Origin: Bradyrhizobium erythrophlei
GTDB taxonomy: Bacteria; Pseudomonadota; Alphaproteobacteria; Rhizobiales; Xanthobacteraceae
DNA length: 64,000 nucleotides
Direction of reading: 5' to 3'
Assembly: GCF_900129505.1 (NCBI RefSeq)
Contig: NZ_LT670818.1
Coordinates: 2,232,001 to 2,296,000, forward strand
The translations under genes and the position numbers were made by a program. How positions within the stretch are numbered: position 1 is the stretch's first letter; every line of letters begins with the position of its first letter. A model generated the notes under the pieces. The model ran no database searches. It had not been told where the DNA came from and saw only the letters and a program-made list of their open reading frames with translations. Positions 37,906-47,535 of the stretch are shown here, in pieces.

Positions 37906-38277
37906 ATGAGTTCGATGTCGGAGGAAGCCGATCCAAGCGAGGCCCGCGCAGCGGCGCGCATCGCCGCTGCGGGTCCAGTGCCAAGCGGGGTGACGTTCAA
38001 TCGTCTCGAGCTCAATCGCATCCTGAATTTGTACGGGCGCATGGTCGCCGACGGTGAATGGCGCGACTATGCCATCGATTTCCTCAGGGAGCGCGCGGTA
38101 TTCTCGGTGTTCCGCCGCGCTTCGGAAGTGCCGATCTACCGCATCGAAAAAGATCCGCGGCTCGCGCGCAAGCAGGGCATGTACAGCGTGATCTCGGCGA
38201 GCGGGCTGATCCTGCGCCGTGGCCACGAACTCGACCGCGTGCTGCTGGTGATCGATCGCAAGCTGGCGGTGGTTTGA
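37906..38277 (+). CDS. DUF2794 domain-containing protein
   Basis: A 123-residue cytosolic protein. The conserved core is VTFNRLELNRILNLYGRMVADGEWRDYAIDFLRERAVFSVFRRASEVPIYRIEKDPRLARKQGMYSVI, the DUF2794 pattern confined to alphaproteobacteria and of unknown function. The first about 30 residues are Ala/Glu-rich. ATG 37906 has an excellent SD (AAGGAGG); much longer in-frame extensions to 37369 have no coding character. Convergent with the GNAT gene. Confidence 0.92.
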   Translation: MSSMSEEADPSEARAAARIAAAGPVPSGVTFNRLELNRILNLYGRMVADGEWRDYAIDFLRERAVFSVFRRASEVPIYRIEKDPRLARKQGMYSVISASGLILRRGHELDRVLLVIDRKLAVV

Positions 38278-38325
38278 GTCGACATCTCGTTATTCCGGAC
38301 CAGCGCACGGTGCTGATGTGAAGTA

Positions 38326-38856
38326 TCATCCCGTCGGCAGCGTCGTGCCACCGTCGCCGAGGGCAAGCTGCATCATCACGGTGTCGAGCCAGCGGCCAAA
38401 TTTTAAGCCAACATTGGGGTGGGTCCCGATCATCTGAAACCCGCACTTCGTGTGCACTCCGATCGAGCCGGCGTTGGCGGAATCGCCGATCACCGCGATC
38501 ATCTGCCGGTAGCCGCGCGCCTCCGATTCCGCAATCAGCCGTTGCAGCAATCGCAGGCCGATGCCCTGCCGGTGGATCGCGGGCTGCAGATAGACCGAAT
38601 TCTCCACGGTGAAGCGATAGGCCGGCCGCGGCCGGTAGGCGCCCGCATAGGCGTATCCGACCACGCGGCCTTCGAGGAGCGCGACGAAATAGGGAAAGCC
38701 GCCGTCCGTCAGCGCGTCAAAGCGCCGCGTCATCTCGGCGAGGTCCGGCGGGATCAGTTCGAACGTTGCGGTGCCGTGGCGGACCGCGTGCTCATAGATC
38801 TCGGTGACGAAGGGCAGGTCGGCCGCGGTGGTGGGCCTGATTTCGAGCGAGTGCAT
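38326..38856 (-). CDS. GNAT family N-acetyltransferase (phosphinothricin/MnaT-like)
   Basis: A 176-residue acetyl-CoA-dependent N-acetyltransferase. The N-terminus LEIRPTTAADLPFVTEIYEHAV, then VVGYAYAGAYRPRPAYRFTVENSVYLQP, the acetyl-CoA loop RQGIGLRLLQRLI (Q/R-x-x-G-x-G/A) and GFQMIGTHPNVGLKFGRWLDTVMMQ match the Pat/MnaT branch. These acetylate phosphinothricin, methionine sulfone or similar amino-acid analogues. The actual substrate is unknown. A terminator separates it from the upstream BI-1 gene. Confidence 0.9.
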   Translation of the reverse strand: MHSLEIRPTTAADLPFVTEIYEHAVRHGTATFELIPPDLAEMTRRFDALTDGGFPYFVALLEGRVVGYAYAGAYRPRPAYRFTVENSVYLQPAIHRQGIGLRLLQRLIAESEARGYRQMIAVIGDSANAGSIGVHTKCGFQMIGTHPNVGLKFGRWLDTVMMQLALGDGGTTLPTG

Positions 38857-38891
38857 GACGGGAAGAGTATTTTCGCTTCGGGCAAAAGAAA

Positions 38892-38915
38892 AGCCCCGGC
38901 CGCAAGGCCAGGGCT
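38892..38915 (-). terminator. Terminator of the BI-1 family gene
   Basis: On the minus strand AGCCCTGGCC / GGCCGGGGCT with a TTGC loop and one mismatch, followed by TTTTCTTTT. It lies 27 bp after the BI-1 stop. Confidence 0.88.
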
Positions 38916-38941
38916 CGAATTGTTCCGCTGAAGCTACCTGA

Positions 38942-39733
38942 TCAGTCGCGCTGGCCCAGCAGCTGCAGCAGCAGCGTGAACAGGTTGATGAAGTTCAGAT
39001 AGAGCGACAGCGCACCGAGGATGGAGGCGCGTTCCGCCACGACGCCGCCCTGCGAGGCGTAGCCGTAGATGTAGTCGTTCTTCAGCCGCTGCGTGTCGTA
39101 GGCGGTGAGGCCCGCGAACACCAGCACCCCGATCACCGACACCAGGAACTGCAGCATCGAACTAGCGAGGAAGAGATTGACCAGGCTCGCGATGACGATG
39201 CCGATCAGGCCCATGAACAGAAAGGATCCCATCCCGCTCATGTCACGCCTGGTGGTGTAGCCGTAGAGGCTGAGCGCGCCGAAGGTCGCCGCGGTGATGA
39301 AGAACACCCGCACGATCGAGGTGTGCGTATACACCAGGAAGATCGAGGACAGCGAAATGCCCATCAGCGCCGAGAACACCCAGAACAGCATCTGGGCCGC
39401 GGCCGGCTGCAGCCGGTTGATGCCGGCCGAGATCACGAACACCATCGCGAGCGGCGCGAGCATGAACAGCCACTTCAGCGGACTGAAATACATCGCGTAG
39501 CCGAACGAGGTCAGCGAAATATCGCGGAAGTGGTAGGCGGTCGCCGACGGATCGTTGGTCACCGCCGCCATATAGATGCCGAGCGCGGCGAGGCCGGTGA
39601 TGGCCAGGCCAATGCTCATGTAGTTGTAGATGCGCAGCATGTAGGCGCGCAGACCGGCGTCGACGGTCGCGGCGTCAACGCGCCCGGCGGCCCGGCCGAA
39701 AGGAGAAGAATAGTTGCGGTCTAGGTCCGACAT
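38942..39733 (-). CDS. Bax inhibitor-1 / YccA-YbhL family membrane protein
   Basis: A 263-residue inner-membrane protein with seven hydrophobic helices. Typical features are the N-terminal LRAYMLRIYNYMSIGLAITGLAALGIY, MLFWVFSALMGISLSSIFLVYTHTSIVRVFFITAATFGALSLYGYTT, and the C-terminal YDTQRLKNDY followed by a helix ending NLFTLLLQLLGQRD. Homologues conduct Ca2+/H+ or modulate FtsH; the role here is unknown. ATG 39733 (MSDLDRNYSSPFGR) fits the family; an upstream in-frame codon at 39811 falls in the structured leader. Confidence 0.95.
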   Translation of the reverse strand: MSDLDRNYSSPFGRAAGRVDAATVDAGLRAYMLRIYNYMSIGLAITGLAALGIYMAAVTNDPSATAYHFRDISLTSFGYAMYFSPLKWLFMLAPLAMVFVISAGINRLQPAAAQMLFWVFSALMGISLSSIFLVYTHTSIVRVFFITAATFGALSLYGYTTRRDMSGMGSFLFMGLIGIVIASLVNLFLASSMLQFLVSVIGVLVFAGLTAYDTQRLKNDYIYGYASQGGVVAERASILGALSLYLNFINLFTLLLQLLGQRD

Positions 39734-39812
39734 GGTCGAATTCCCGTTGGTTGCCCCGGCGGAGCGCAAGGGTTTGCGTCGCCGGTGGTAGAAATCTATC
39801 TCAGATACCACC
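39734..39812 (-). promoter_or_regulatory. Structured 5' leader of the BI-1 gene, ybhL-motif candidate
   Basis: Two adjacent hairpins precede the BI-1 start on the minus strand. Distal: GGTGGTA/TACCACC closing 39784-39812. Proximal: CCGGCG/CGCCGG (39756-39785) with an inner CGCAA/TTGCG stem and CCCT loop. An unpaired GGGCAACCAACGGGAATTC reaches the start. Position and class of downstream gene match the ybhL RNA motif described in Rhizobiales; I cannot run the covariance model, so this is by recognition only. Confidence 0.55.
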
Positions 39813-40031
39813 GTTTGCTGACATTAATTTTGCGTCATCAAGCGGCGTCTAACCTGACTGGTATGTGGGAAACTAGCACATTCACCGCAAGCTTCCATGC
39901 GCGGCTGAATGTCGCTCCGCAAGCCCAAATCCCGCGGTTAAAGCGGATAACGGGGCCGTGAGTTATGTCCGGTTGCCGGAATTGGAGGTATCGGTCGCCT
40001 TAACCAGTTGGCCGCGGCCGGTATAAATTTT

Positions 40032-42632
40032 TCATAAATTCCGCAGCACGGTCGCGGGCTTCTGGTTCAGGGCCAGCAGCGTGCCCGCGAGCCCCAGTCC
40101 GACTGTGACGACCAGCGCCGCCGCGACCACGCCCGCGGCGCTGCCGGCCTGCCAGACGAAGCTCAGCGTCATCAGCCGGGTCACGATCAGCCAGGCCGCG
40201 ACGGAACCGGCGATCACGCCGAAAACGGCGGTCGCAAAGCCGATCAACAGATATTCGAGCGCATAGGCGCCGAGCAGCCGCGCGCGGGTGGCGCCCAGGG
40301 TTTTGAGGATGACCGCGTCATAGACCCGGTGGCGATGGCCGGCGGCAAGCGCGCCGCCCAGCACCAGAATGGCCGAGATCAGGGTCACCGCGCTGGCGCC
40401 GCGGATCGCCAGCACCAGATTGGTGACGACGGTGCCGATGGTTTCCAGGGCCTCGCGGACCCGGACACTCGTCACCATCGGAAAGGCGTCGGCCACGGCC
40501 TTGATGATCTTCGCGTCCCCGGCGGGGTCCGGATGGATTTCGGTCAATGTCGCGATATGGGTGTGCGGCGCGCCCTTGAAGGCGTTGGGCGAGAACACCA
40601 GCACGAAATTGATGCCGAGGCTTTGCCAGTCGACCGTACGCAAATTGCCGATGGTGGCCGGAAGGTCGCGGCCGAGCACATTGACGACGATCTCGTCGCC
40701 GATCTTCAGCCCGAGCCCGTCGGCGATCTTCTTCTCCATCGAGACCAGCGGCGGCCCGCTATAATCGGCGCCCCACCACTGGCCATCGACCACCTTGGAG
40801 CCCTTCGGGATTTCCCCAGTATAGGTCAGGCCGCGGTCGCTCTGCAGCACCCATTCGCTGTCGGTGGAGGCCTTGAGGTCCTCCGCCTTGACGCCGCGGG
40901 CCGAGACGATGCGCCCGCGCAGCATCGGCACGTCCTCGATCGTCGACTCCGGGCCGGCGGTCGCTTTAAGGAAATCGGCGAAGCGGCCGGCGTCACTGGC
41001 GGGGATATCGATGAAATAGAACGACGGCGCCCGGTCCGGCAGCGCCGCCAGGAATTGCCGCCGCAGATTGCCGTCGATCTGGGTGATCGTAACCAGCACC
41101 GCCAGGCCAAGCCCGAGCGACATCACCACCGACGGTGTCAGCGCGCCGGGCCGGTAAATATTCGAAATCGCCAGCCGCAGCATGGTAAAGCGGCTGCGCG
41201 GCAGCCGGCGCGCCAGCGCCATCAGGCCGGCGGCGATGCCGCGCAACAGCGCGAATACCGCGATCGAGGACACCACGAACACGGCTGCGACGCGCTTGTC
41301 GTAGGCGAGCCCGATCACGACCGCGATCAGCAGCGCGATCACCACCGCCATCAGCGCGAGATAACGCCAGCGCGGGCGATGCCATTCGCTATCGACCGCC
41401 TCGCGGAACAGCGCCGCCACCGGCACGTCGTGCACCCGGCCGAGCGGCCACAATCCGAAGGCAAGCGCGGTCAGAAGCCCATAGATGAAGGACAGGACCA
41501 GTTCGTCCGGATGCAGGGCCGGGACCACCGGCAGCGGCAGCAGCTTGCCGAACACGCCGACGATGATGAAGGGCAGCGCGGCGCCCGCGGCCAGCCCGAT
41601 CACCGAGCCTACTCCTGCGAGCACGACGACTTGGGTGAGATAAATCGTGAAGACGTCGCGGCCGGTGGCGCCGAGGGCCTTGAACGCGGCGATGACGTCA
41701 CGTCGGCGATCGATGTGGCTCTTGACCGCGTTGGCGACACCGACGCCTCCGACCAACAGCGCGGCGAGGCCGACCAAAGTGAGGAACTGGGTGAATCGGC
41801 TGATGGTGCGCTCGAGCTGCGGCGAAGCGTTGGTGCGGCTGCGAATCTCCCAGCCGGCCTCCGGCAACGCCTTTCGCACCTCGTCGATCAGCGCGGTGGC
41901 GGCGCGGTCGTCGGTGGCGCTGTCAGGCAGTTTCAGGCGATAGATCCAGCGCACCAGGCTGCCCGGCTGCAGCAGTCCGGTTGCGCGCAGGCCGGCTTCG
42001 CCGATCAGGAAGCGCGGACCGAGACCGACGCCGCCGGCGAGCTTGTCCGGCTCGGCGTCGACGACGCTGCGGATCTGGAAATTCGCGCTGCCGACGCTGA
42101 CGCGGTCGCCGAGCTTGAGATCGAGCCGCGCCAGCAGCGTGGAATCGGCGGCCGCACCGAATGCGCCGTCGCGTTCCGCCAGGAGATCGGCGACCGGCAT
42201 TTTCGGCTCCAGCGCCAGCTCGCCGAGCATCGGGTAGGCGCCGTCGACCGCCTTGAGTTCGACCAGCGCCAGCCGGCCGTCGCCGGTGCGCGCCATCGCG
42301 CGCAACGTCGCCGCGACCGACAGCGCGCCGCGCGAGCGCAGGAAGGCGACTTCATCCGGCTTGGCTTCGCGCTGGATCAGGGAGAAGGCGACGTCGCCTC
42401 CGAGCAGCGTGCGGCCTTCGCGCGCCAGGCCCTCGCTGAGGCTGGCCGCGACCGAGCCGACGCCGGCGATCGCCATCACGCCGAGCGCGATGCAGGCGAT
42501 GAAGACATAGAAGCCGCGCAGGCCGCCGCGCAATTCGCGCAGCGCAAAGCGCAGGGCAAGCAAGGAACTGCGGCCGCCGCGAACGGGTCCGGAAGCCATG
42601 GCGCCGTGAATGGGTTCGGAGGCAATCGTCAT
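40032..42632 (-). CDS. ABC transporter permease, FtsX/YbbP-like
   Basis: An 866-residue membrane protein with ten probable helices in two FtsX-like halves. First helix FYVFIACIALGVMAIAGVGSVAASL, then a large periplasmic domain (about 60-270), a central block of helices (LVGLAALLVGGVGVANAVKSHIDRRRDVIAAFKALGATGRDVF...), a second periplasmic domain and a repeat of the FtsX signature near the end (VYDAVILKTLGATRARLLGAY). Matches the YbbP type, thought to extract lipophilic or envelope molecules with YbbA. Starts overlapping the ATPase stop (42629-42632). Confidence 0.93.
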   Translation of the reverse strand: MTIASEPIHGAMASGPVRGGRSSLLALRFALRELRGGLRGFYVFIACIALGVMAIAGVGSVAASLSEGLAREGRTLLGGDVAFSLIQREAKPDEVAFLRSRGALSVAATLRAMARTGDGRLALVELKAVDGAYPMLGELALEPKMPVADLLAERDGAFGAAADSTLLARLDLKLGDRVSVGSANFQIRSVVDAEPDKLAGGVGLGPRFLIGEAGLRATGLLQPGSLVRWIYRLKLPDSATDDRAATALIDEVRKALPEAGWEIRSRTNASPQLERTISRFTQFLTLVGLAALLVGGVGVANAVKSHIDRRRDVIAAFKALGATGRDVFTIYLTQVVVLAGVGSVIGLAAGAALPFIIVGVFGKLLPLPVVPALHPDELVLSFIYGLLTALAFGLWPLGRVHDVPVAALFREAVDSEWHRPRWRYLALMAVVIALLIAVVIGLAYDKRVAAVFVVSSIAVFALLRGIAAGLMALARRLPRSRFTMLRLAISNIYRPGALTPSVVMSLGLGLAVLVTITQIDGNLRRQFLAALPDRAPSFYFIDIPASDAGRFADFLKATAGPESTIEDVPMLRGRIVSARGVKAEDLKASTDSEWVLQSDRGLTYTGEIPKGSKVVDGQWWGADYSGPPLVSMEKKIADGLGLKIGDEIVVNVLGRDLPATIGNLRTVDWQSLGINFVLVFSPNAFKGAPHTHIATLTEIHPDPAGDAKIIKAVADAFPMVTSVRVREALETIGTVVTNLVLAIRGASAVTLISAILVLGGALAAGHRHRVYDAVILKTLGATRARLLGAYALEYLLIGFATAVFGVIAGSVAAWLIVTRLMTLSFVWQAGSAAGVVAAALVVTVGLGLAGTLLALNQKPATVLRNL

Positions 42633-43363
42633 GAAGCGGCTTTTGGATCCGCGCCTTGGCTATCGATCCGGCCCGAGCGCAGCCGCACCACGCGATCGCA
42701 GCGCTGCGCCAGCGAGCTGTCGTGGGTCACCAGCACCAGCGTCATGCCGCGCTCGGCATGTTTGGTGAACAGGAGATCGACGATCTGCTTGCCGGTGGTC
42801 TCATCGAGATTGCCGGTGGGCTCGTCCGCGACCAGGATGGCGGGGTCGGGTGCCAGCGCGCGTGCCAGCGCGACGCGCTGCTGCTCGCCGCCGGACAATT
42901 GCGTGGGGTAGTGATGCAGACGGTCGCCGAGGCCGACGGAGTTGAGTTCCTCCGCGGCGCGTTTGGCGGCATCGGGATTGCCGGCGAGCTCCAGCGGCAC
43001 CGCGACATTCTCCAGCGCCGTCATGGTCGGAATCAGATGGAAGGACTGGAACACGATGCCGACCTGGCGGCCGCGAAACCGCGCCAGCGCGTCCTCGTCG
43101 AGGGCATTGAAAGGGGTGCCGCTCACCACCACCTCTCCGCTGTCGGGACGCTCCAGTCCCGCCATCACCATCAGAAGCGTGGATTTCCCGGATCCGGACG
43201 GCCCGATCAGGCCGATCGCCTCCCCCGGCGCGACGCGCAGGCTGATATCTTTCAGGATATGAACGCGCGCGGCTCCTGAGCCGAGCGAGAGATTGACGTT
43301 CGAGATGGAAATGGTGTCCGACTCCAGGCCGGCAAGTGAAGAGGGTTCGATGAGACTGTCCAT
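42629..43363 (-). CDS. ABC transporter ATP-binding protein, YbbA/LolD-like
   Basis: A 244-residue ABC ATPase of the MacB/LolD/YbbA type. Walker A is LIGPSGSGKSTLLMV, Q-loop VFQSFHLIPTMTALENV, signature LSGGEQQRVALARALA, Walker B AILVADEPTGNLD and the switch VTHDSSLAQRCD. ATG 43363 (MDSLIEPSSLAGL) is preferred; an open extension to 43507 lies antisense to the esterase signal sequence. Coupled with the permease by a four-base overlap and divergent from the SGNH esterase with overlapping starts, the ybbA-ybbP/tesA arrangement known from other proteobacteria. Confidence 0.94.
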   Translation of the reverse strand: MDSLIEPSSLAGLESDTISISNVNLSLGSGAARVHILKDISLRVAPGEAIGLIGPSGSGKSTLLMVMAGLERPDSGEVVVSGTPFNALDEDALARFRGRQVGIVFQSFHLIPTMTALENVAVPLELAGNPDAAKRAAEELNSVGLGDRLHHYPTQLSGGEQQRVALARALAPDPAILVADEPTGNLDETTGKQIVDLLFTKHAERGMTLVLVTHDSSLAQRCDRVVRLRSGRIDSQGADPKAAS

Positions 43364-44066
43364 GGCTCGGTCATATGGCACTTCCGCATACGCGGTCGAG
43401 AGGCGGGTGCGGATGTTCGTGCACATACTTGTGTTGGGCATGGTCTTGATGACGGCGGGGGCGGGGTTTGCCCAGGCGCCAGGCGCGGCCGGGGCAAAGC
43501 CGATCAAGATCGTCGTATTGGGTGATTCGCTCAGTGCCGGCCTTGGCCTTACGGGTTCCGCGGCATTTCCCGAGCGGCTTCAAAAGACCTTGGAATCCAA
43601 GGGTATAGCGGTTGAGATCAGCAATGCCGGGGTGTCGGGCGACACCAGTTCCGGCGGCCGCGACCGGCTCGACTGGTCGGTGCCCGAGGACACCCAGGCC
43701 GTGATCCTGGAACTCGGCGCCAACGATGCCCTGCGCGGCACCGATCCCGCGGTGACGAAATCGGCGCTGTCGGATATTCTCGCCCGGCTGAAGGCCCGCG
43801 GGATCGCGGTGCTGTTGTGCGGCATGGTGGCGCCGCCGAATTACGGCAGCGACTATTCCGCGCGCTTCAATGCGATCTATCCCGATCTCGCCAAGTCTTT
43901 CGGGGTGCCGCTATATCCGTTCTTCCTCGAAGGCGTCGCCGCCGACGCCAAACTCAATCAGGCCGACGGCCTGCATCCGACCGCGGAGGGCGTCGACGTC
44001 ATCGTCAAGAATATTCTGCCCACGGTACAGGCATTTCTCGGCACGATATCCGGGCAACGCAGTTGA
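43350..44066 (+). CDS. Exported SGNH-type arylesterase / TesA-like lysophospholipase
   Basis: A 238-residue (from 43350) exported hydrolase. Catalytic blocks: block I VVLGDSLSAGLGL with the serine nucleophile, block II glycine in SNAGVSGDTSSGG, block III LGANDALRG and block V DGLHPTAEG with Asp and His. Signal sequence HILVLGMVLMTAGAGFAQA. Start choice: ATG 43350 has AAGAGG at good spacing; 43413 would give a shorter signal peptide. It hydrolyses short acyl or lysophospholipid esters in the periplasm. Divergent from ybbA-like gene, overlapping by 14 bp. Confidence 0.9.
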   Translation: MRLSMARSYGTSAYAVERRVRMFVHILVLGMVLMTAGAGFAQAPGAAGAKPIKIVVLGDSLSAGLGLTGSAAFPERLQKTLESKGIAVEISNAGVSGDTSSGGRDRLDWSVPEDTQAVILELGANDALRGTDPAVTKSALSDILARLKARGIAVLLCGMVAPPNYGSDYSARFNAIYPDLAKSFGVPLYPFFLEGVAADAKLNQADGLHPTAEGVDVIVKNILPTVQAFLGTISGQRS

Positions 44067-44246
44067 AAGTTGGGCACCACTAACCCTAACGCCGTGTTTT
44101 CCCGGGAGCTTTCCGATCTGTTAACGTCGGCTGCTTCGCAGAGTCACATAACTACGCTAGAAATTAGTGATCGGTGATTCGTCACCGGGCTTGTTACAGG
44201 GCAGGATCGTTCCAAGGATCATGCCCCAGCATCGGGAGTCACGCTG

Positions 44247-44783
44247 ATGCCGCGTTTGTTCACTGGACTGGAAATTCCGGCCGAGATCGGCCAGACGCTT
44301 TCCAATTTGCGGGGTGGCCTTCCCGGCGCCCGCTGGATCGACCCCGAAAATTACCACGTCACCTTGCGCTTCATCGGCGATATCGACGGCGTTGCGGCCA
44401 ACGAAATCGCCTCGCTGCTGTTTCGGGTCAACCGCAAGCCGTTCGAGGTTGCGGTACAGGGCCTCTCCAGCTTCGGCGGCAAGAAGCCGCGCGCGGTGGT
44501 GGCCCAGGTGGTGCCGAGCCGGCCATTGATCGAGTTGCAGGCCGAACTCGAGCGGCTGATGCAGCGCATCGGGCTCGATCCCGAGGGGCGGAAATTCACC
44601 CCGCATGTGACGCTGGCGCGGCTGCGCGATGCTTCCAACCAGGACGTCGCCGATTATCTGTCGGTACGCGGCTATTTCCCGACCCGGGTTTTTACGGCCT
44701 CGCGCTTCGTGCTGTTCTCGTCGCGGGCCTCCACCGGCGGCGGGCCCTATGTGGTCGAGGATTCCTACGCGCTGAGCGCCTGA
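44247..44783 (+). CDS. thpR: RNA 2',3'-cyclic phosphodiesterase
   Basis: A 178-residue 2H phosphoesterase (ThpR/LigT). The two H-x-T/S-L motifs are HVTLRFIGDI and HVTLARLRDA. The start PRLFTGLEIPAEIGQTLSNLRGGLPGARWIDPENYHVTL is typical. It opens 2',3'-cyclic phosphates on RNA ends and can act in reverse on tRNA halves; its role in bacteria is unclear. Stands alone before zapE. Confidence 0.93.
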   Translation: MPRLFTGLEIPAEIGQTLSNLRGGLPGARWIDPENYHVTLRFIGDIDGVAANEIASLLFRVNRKPFEVAVQGLSSFGGKKPRAVVAQVVPSRPLIELQAELERLMQRIGLDPEGRKFTPHVTLARLRDASNQDVADYLSVRGYFPTRVFTASRFVLFSSRASTGGGPYVVEDSYALSA

Positions 44784-45027
44784 GGGAGAGGCAGCCCGGC
44801 GTGTTCCGGATGCCGCGCCGTGCACCTGGGTCCGCGCGCCGCGCGGCCTGAGCGCAGGCTCCACGGTGCGCTGCTGATCCGGGGCCTATGGCCGCCGAAC
44901 TCCATGGGGTCCCGGCTCTGCTGTGCATCGCATAGGACGCCGCGCCGCGTCCGGACCGCGCGACCGCATAGCCGCTGCACCAATTCTTGGCTTGCATTTT
45001 CCGTCCTGTTGGGGCCGTAAGGGGGGC

Positions 45028-46209
45028 ATGCTGTCTCCCCCGTCCGCCTCGTTCCGCGCCCATTATCAGTCCCTGGTTTCCTCCGGCGCGATCGAGCCCG
45101 ACGCCGCGCAGGAAGAGGCCGCCGACGCATTGGCGGAACTCGAGCAGCGGCTCTCGGACTACAAGCCGCTCCGCAAGCAGGGCCTGCTCGGCCGGCTGTT
45201 CGGCGACAAGGACGAGCAGCCGCCGCGCGGCCTCTACATCCACGGCGAAGTCGGCCGCGGCAAGACCATGCTGATGGACCTGTTCTTCCAGCACAGTTCG
45301 GTCACCCACAAGCGCCGCGCGCATTTTCACGAATTCATGGCCGAGGTGCATGAGCGGATCTACGGCTATCGCCAGAACATGGCGCGCGGCGAGATCGCCG
45401 ACGCTGACGTGATTGCGCTCACCGCAGCGTCGATCTTCGATGAGGCCTGGCTGCTATGTTTCGACGAATTCCATGTCACCGACATCGCGGATGCGATGAT
45501 CCTGGGACGGCTGTTCAAGAAGCTGTTCGAACTCGGCACCGTGGTGGCAGCGACCTCCAATGTCGCGCCCGAGGATCTCTACAAGGGCGGGCTGAACCGG
45601 GCGCTGTTCCTGCCTTTCATCGCGCAGATCTCCGATCACATGGAGGTGCTGCGGCTCGATGCCCGCACCGATTTCCGGCTGGAGAAGCTTGCCGGGGTGA
45701 AAATGTGGCTGGTGCCGGCGGACGCCGCCGCCGCCGCGCTCGACAAGGCCTGGGCCAGGATGACCGGCAACGCCAAATGCAAGCCGCGCGACATTTCGAT
45801 CAAGGGCCGCATCCTGCACGTGCCGTGCTCGGCGGACGGCGTGGCGCGGTTTCCCTTCGCGGATCTCTGCGAAAAGCCGCTCGCGGCGTCCGACTATTTG
45901 AGGCTCGCGCACGACTATCATACCATCATGGTCGACCGCATTCCGGTGATGGACTACGGCGAGCGCAATGCCGCCAAGCGTTTCATCGCGCTGATCGATA
46001 CGCTCTACGACAACGCCGTGAAGCTGATGGCCTCGGCGGCGGCCGATCCGTTGTCGCTGTATCTGGCCACCGAGGGTCCTGAGGCCAATGAATTCAAGCG
46101 GACCTCGTCGCGGCTGATCGAGATGAGTTCGGAGTCCTATCTGGCGCTGCCCCACGGCTGCAAGGACTCCGCCGCCAGCGGGTCGACGACCGGATTGGTC
46201 GAGACGTAA
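45028..46209 (+). CDS. zapE: Cell division protein ZapE (AFG1-like ATPase)
   Basis: A 393-residue AAA-type P-loop ATPase. Walker A YIHGEVGRGKTMLMDLFF, Walker B LLCFDEFHVTDIADAMIL, sensor VVAATSNVAPEDLYKGGLNR and the C-terminal DYHTIMVDRIPVMDYGERNAAKRFIALIDTLYDN are all standard for ZapE/AFG1. It affects Z-ring stability, and mitochondrial homologues handle respiratory subunits. ATG 45028 has a G-rich SD (AAGGGGGG); the open frame upstream to 44923 has no coding features. Upstream of the TCA cluster in the same direction, separated by a palindromic repeat. Confidence 0.95.
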   Translation: MLSPPSASFRAHYQSLVSSGAIEPDAAQEEAADALAELEQRLSDYKPLRKQGLLGRLFGDKDEQPPRGLYIHGEVGRGKTMLMDLFFQHSSVTHKRRAHFHEFMAEVHERIYGYRQNMARGEIADADVIALTAASIFDEAWLLCFDEFHVTDIADAMILGRLFKKLFELGTVVAATSNVAPEDLYKGGLNRALFLPFIAQISDHMEVLRLDARTDFRLEKLAGVKMWLVPADAAAAALDKAWARMTGNAKCKPRDISIKGRILHVPCSADGVARFPFADLCEKPLAASDYLRLAHDYHTIMVDRIPVMDYGERNAAKRFIALIDTLYDNAVKLMASAAADPLSLYLATEGPEANEFKRTSSRLIEMSSESYLALPHGCKDSAASGSTTGLVET

Positions 46210-46225
46210 GGCGCGACTTCCGGTC

Positions 46226-46294
46226 ATTTCGGGATCGCGGGTGAAACGAGCGAGCCCGGAATCGCCGGGTTTCGAGTTTCATCCATCCCGAAAT
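46226..46294. repeat. Palindromic repeat between zapE and mdh
   Basis: Outer arms ATTTCGGGAT and ATCCCGAAAT are exact complements (46226-46235, 46285-46294), with inner GGTGAAACGAG / CGAGTTTCATC partly pairing. Confidence 0.8.
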
Positions 46295-46410
46295 AGCGAA
46301 AGTTGGATGATCGAAATCAAGGCAGGGCTGACAATTGAGCATAGCCTGACTTGAACGGGTCGGTCGAAAGGGATAACCAGCCGTCCAGCTTCTTTTCTAC
46401 TCCTCCTTGA

Positions 46411-47400
<990 letters not shown>

Positions 47401-47491
47401 TTCTGCTCGATTTTCGGGGCTCCCTGTTCGGAGGGCTCCGAAGCGGTTTGAATTGATCTGTGGTATATGGTATGCCAGCCGCAAAACTGAT

Positions 47492-47509
47492 GTGAATTTC
47501 AAAATTCAC
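47492..47509. promoter_or_regulatory. Perfect 8-bp inverted repeat upstream of sucC
   Basis: GTGAATTT-CA-AAATTCAC, 26 bp before the sucC ATG, in an AT-rich patch of the mdh-sucC spacer. Size and symmetry suit a dimeric repressor operator or a small mRNA hairpin just before the SD. No regulator can be named. Confidence 0.45.
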
Positions 47510-47535
47510 CGCACGAGGGTTCGGGGAACGTCCAG

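Noticed and set aside
40329..42911. 860-codon plus-strand open frame opposite the FtsX-like permease
   Set aside because: Antisense to two genes with clear ABC motifs; no SD and composition typical of reverse-strand shadow (Arg/Gln/His-rich).
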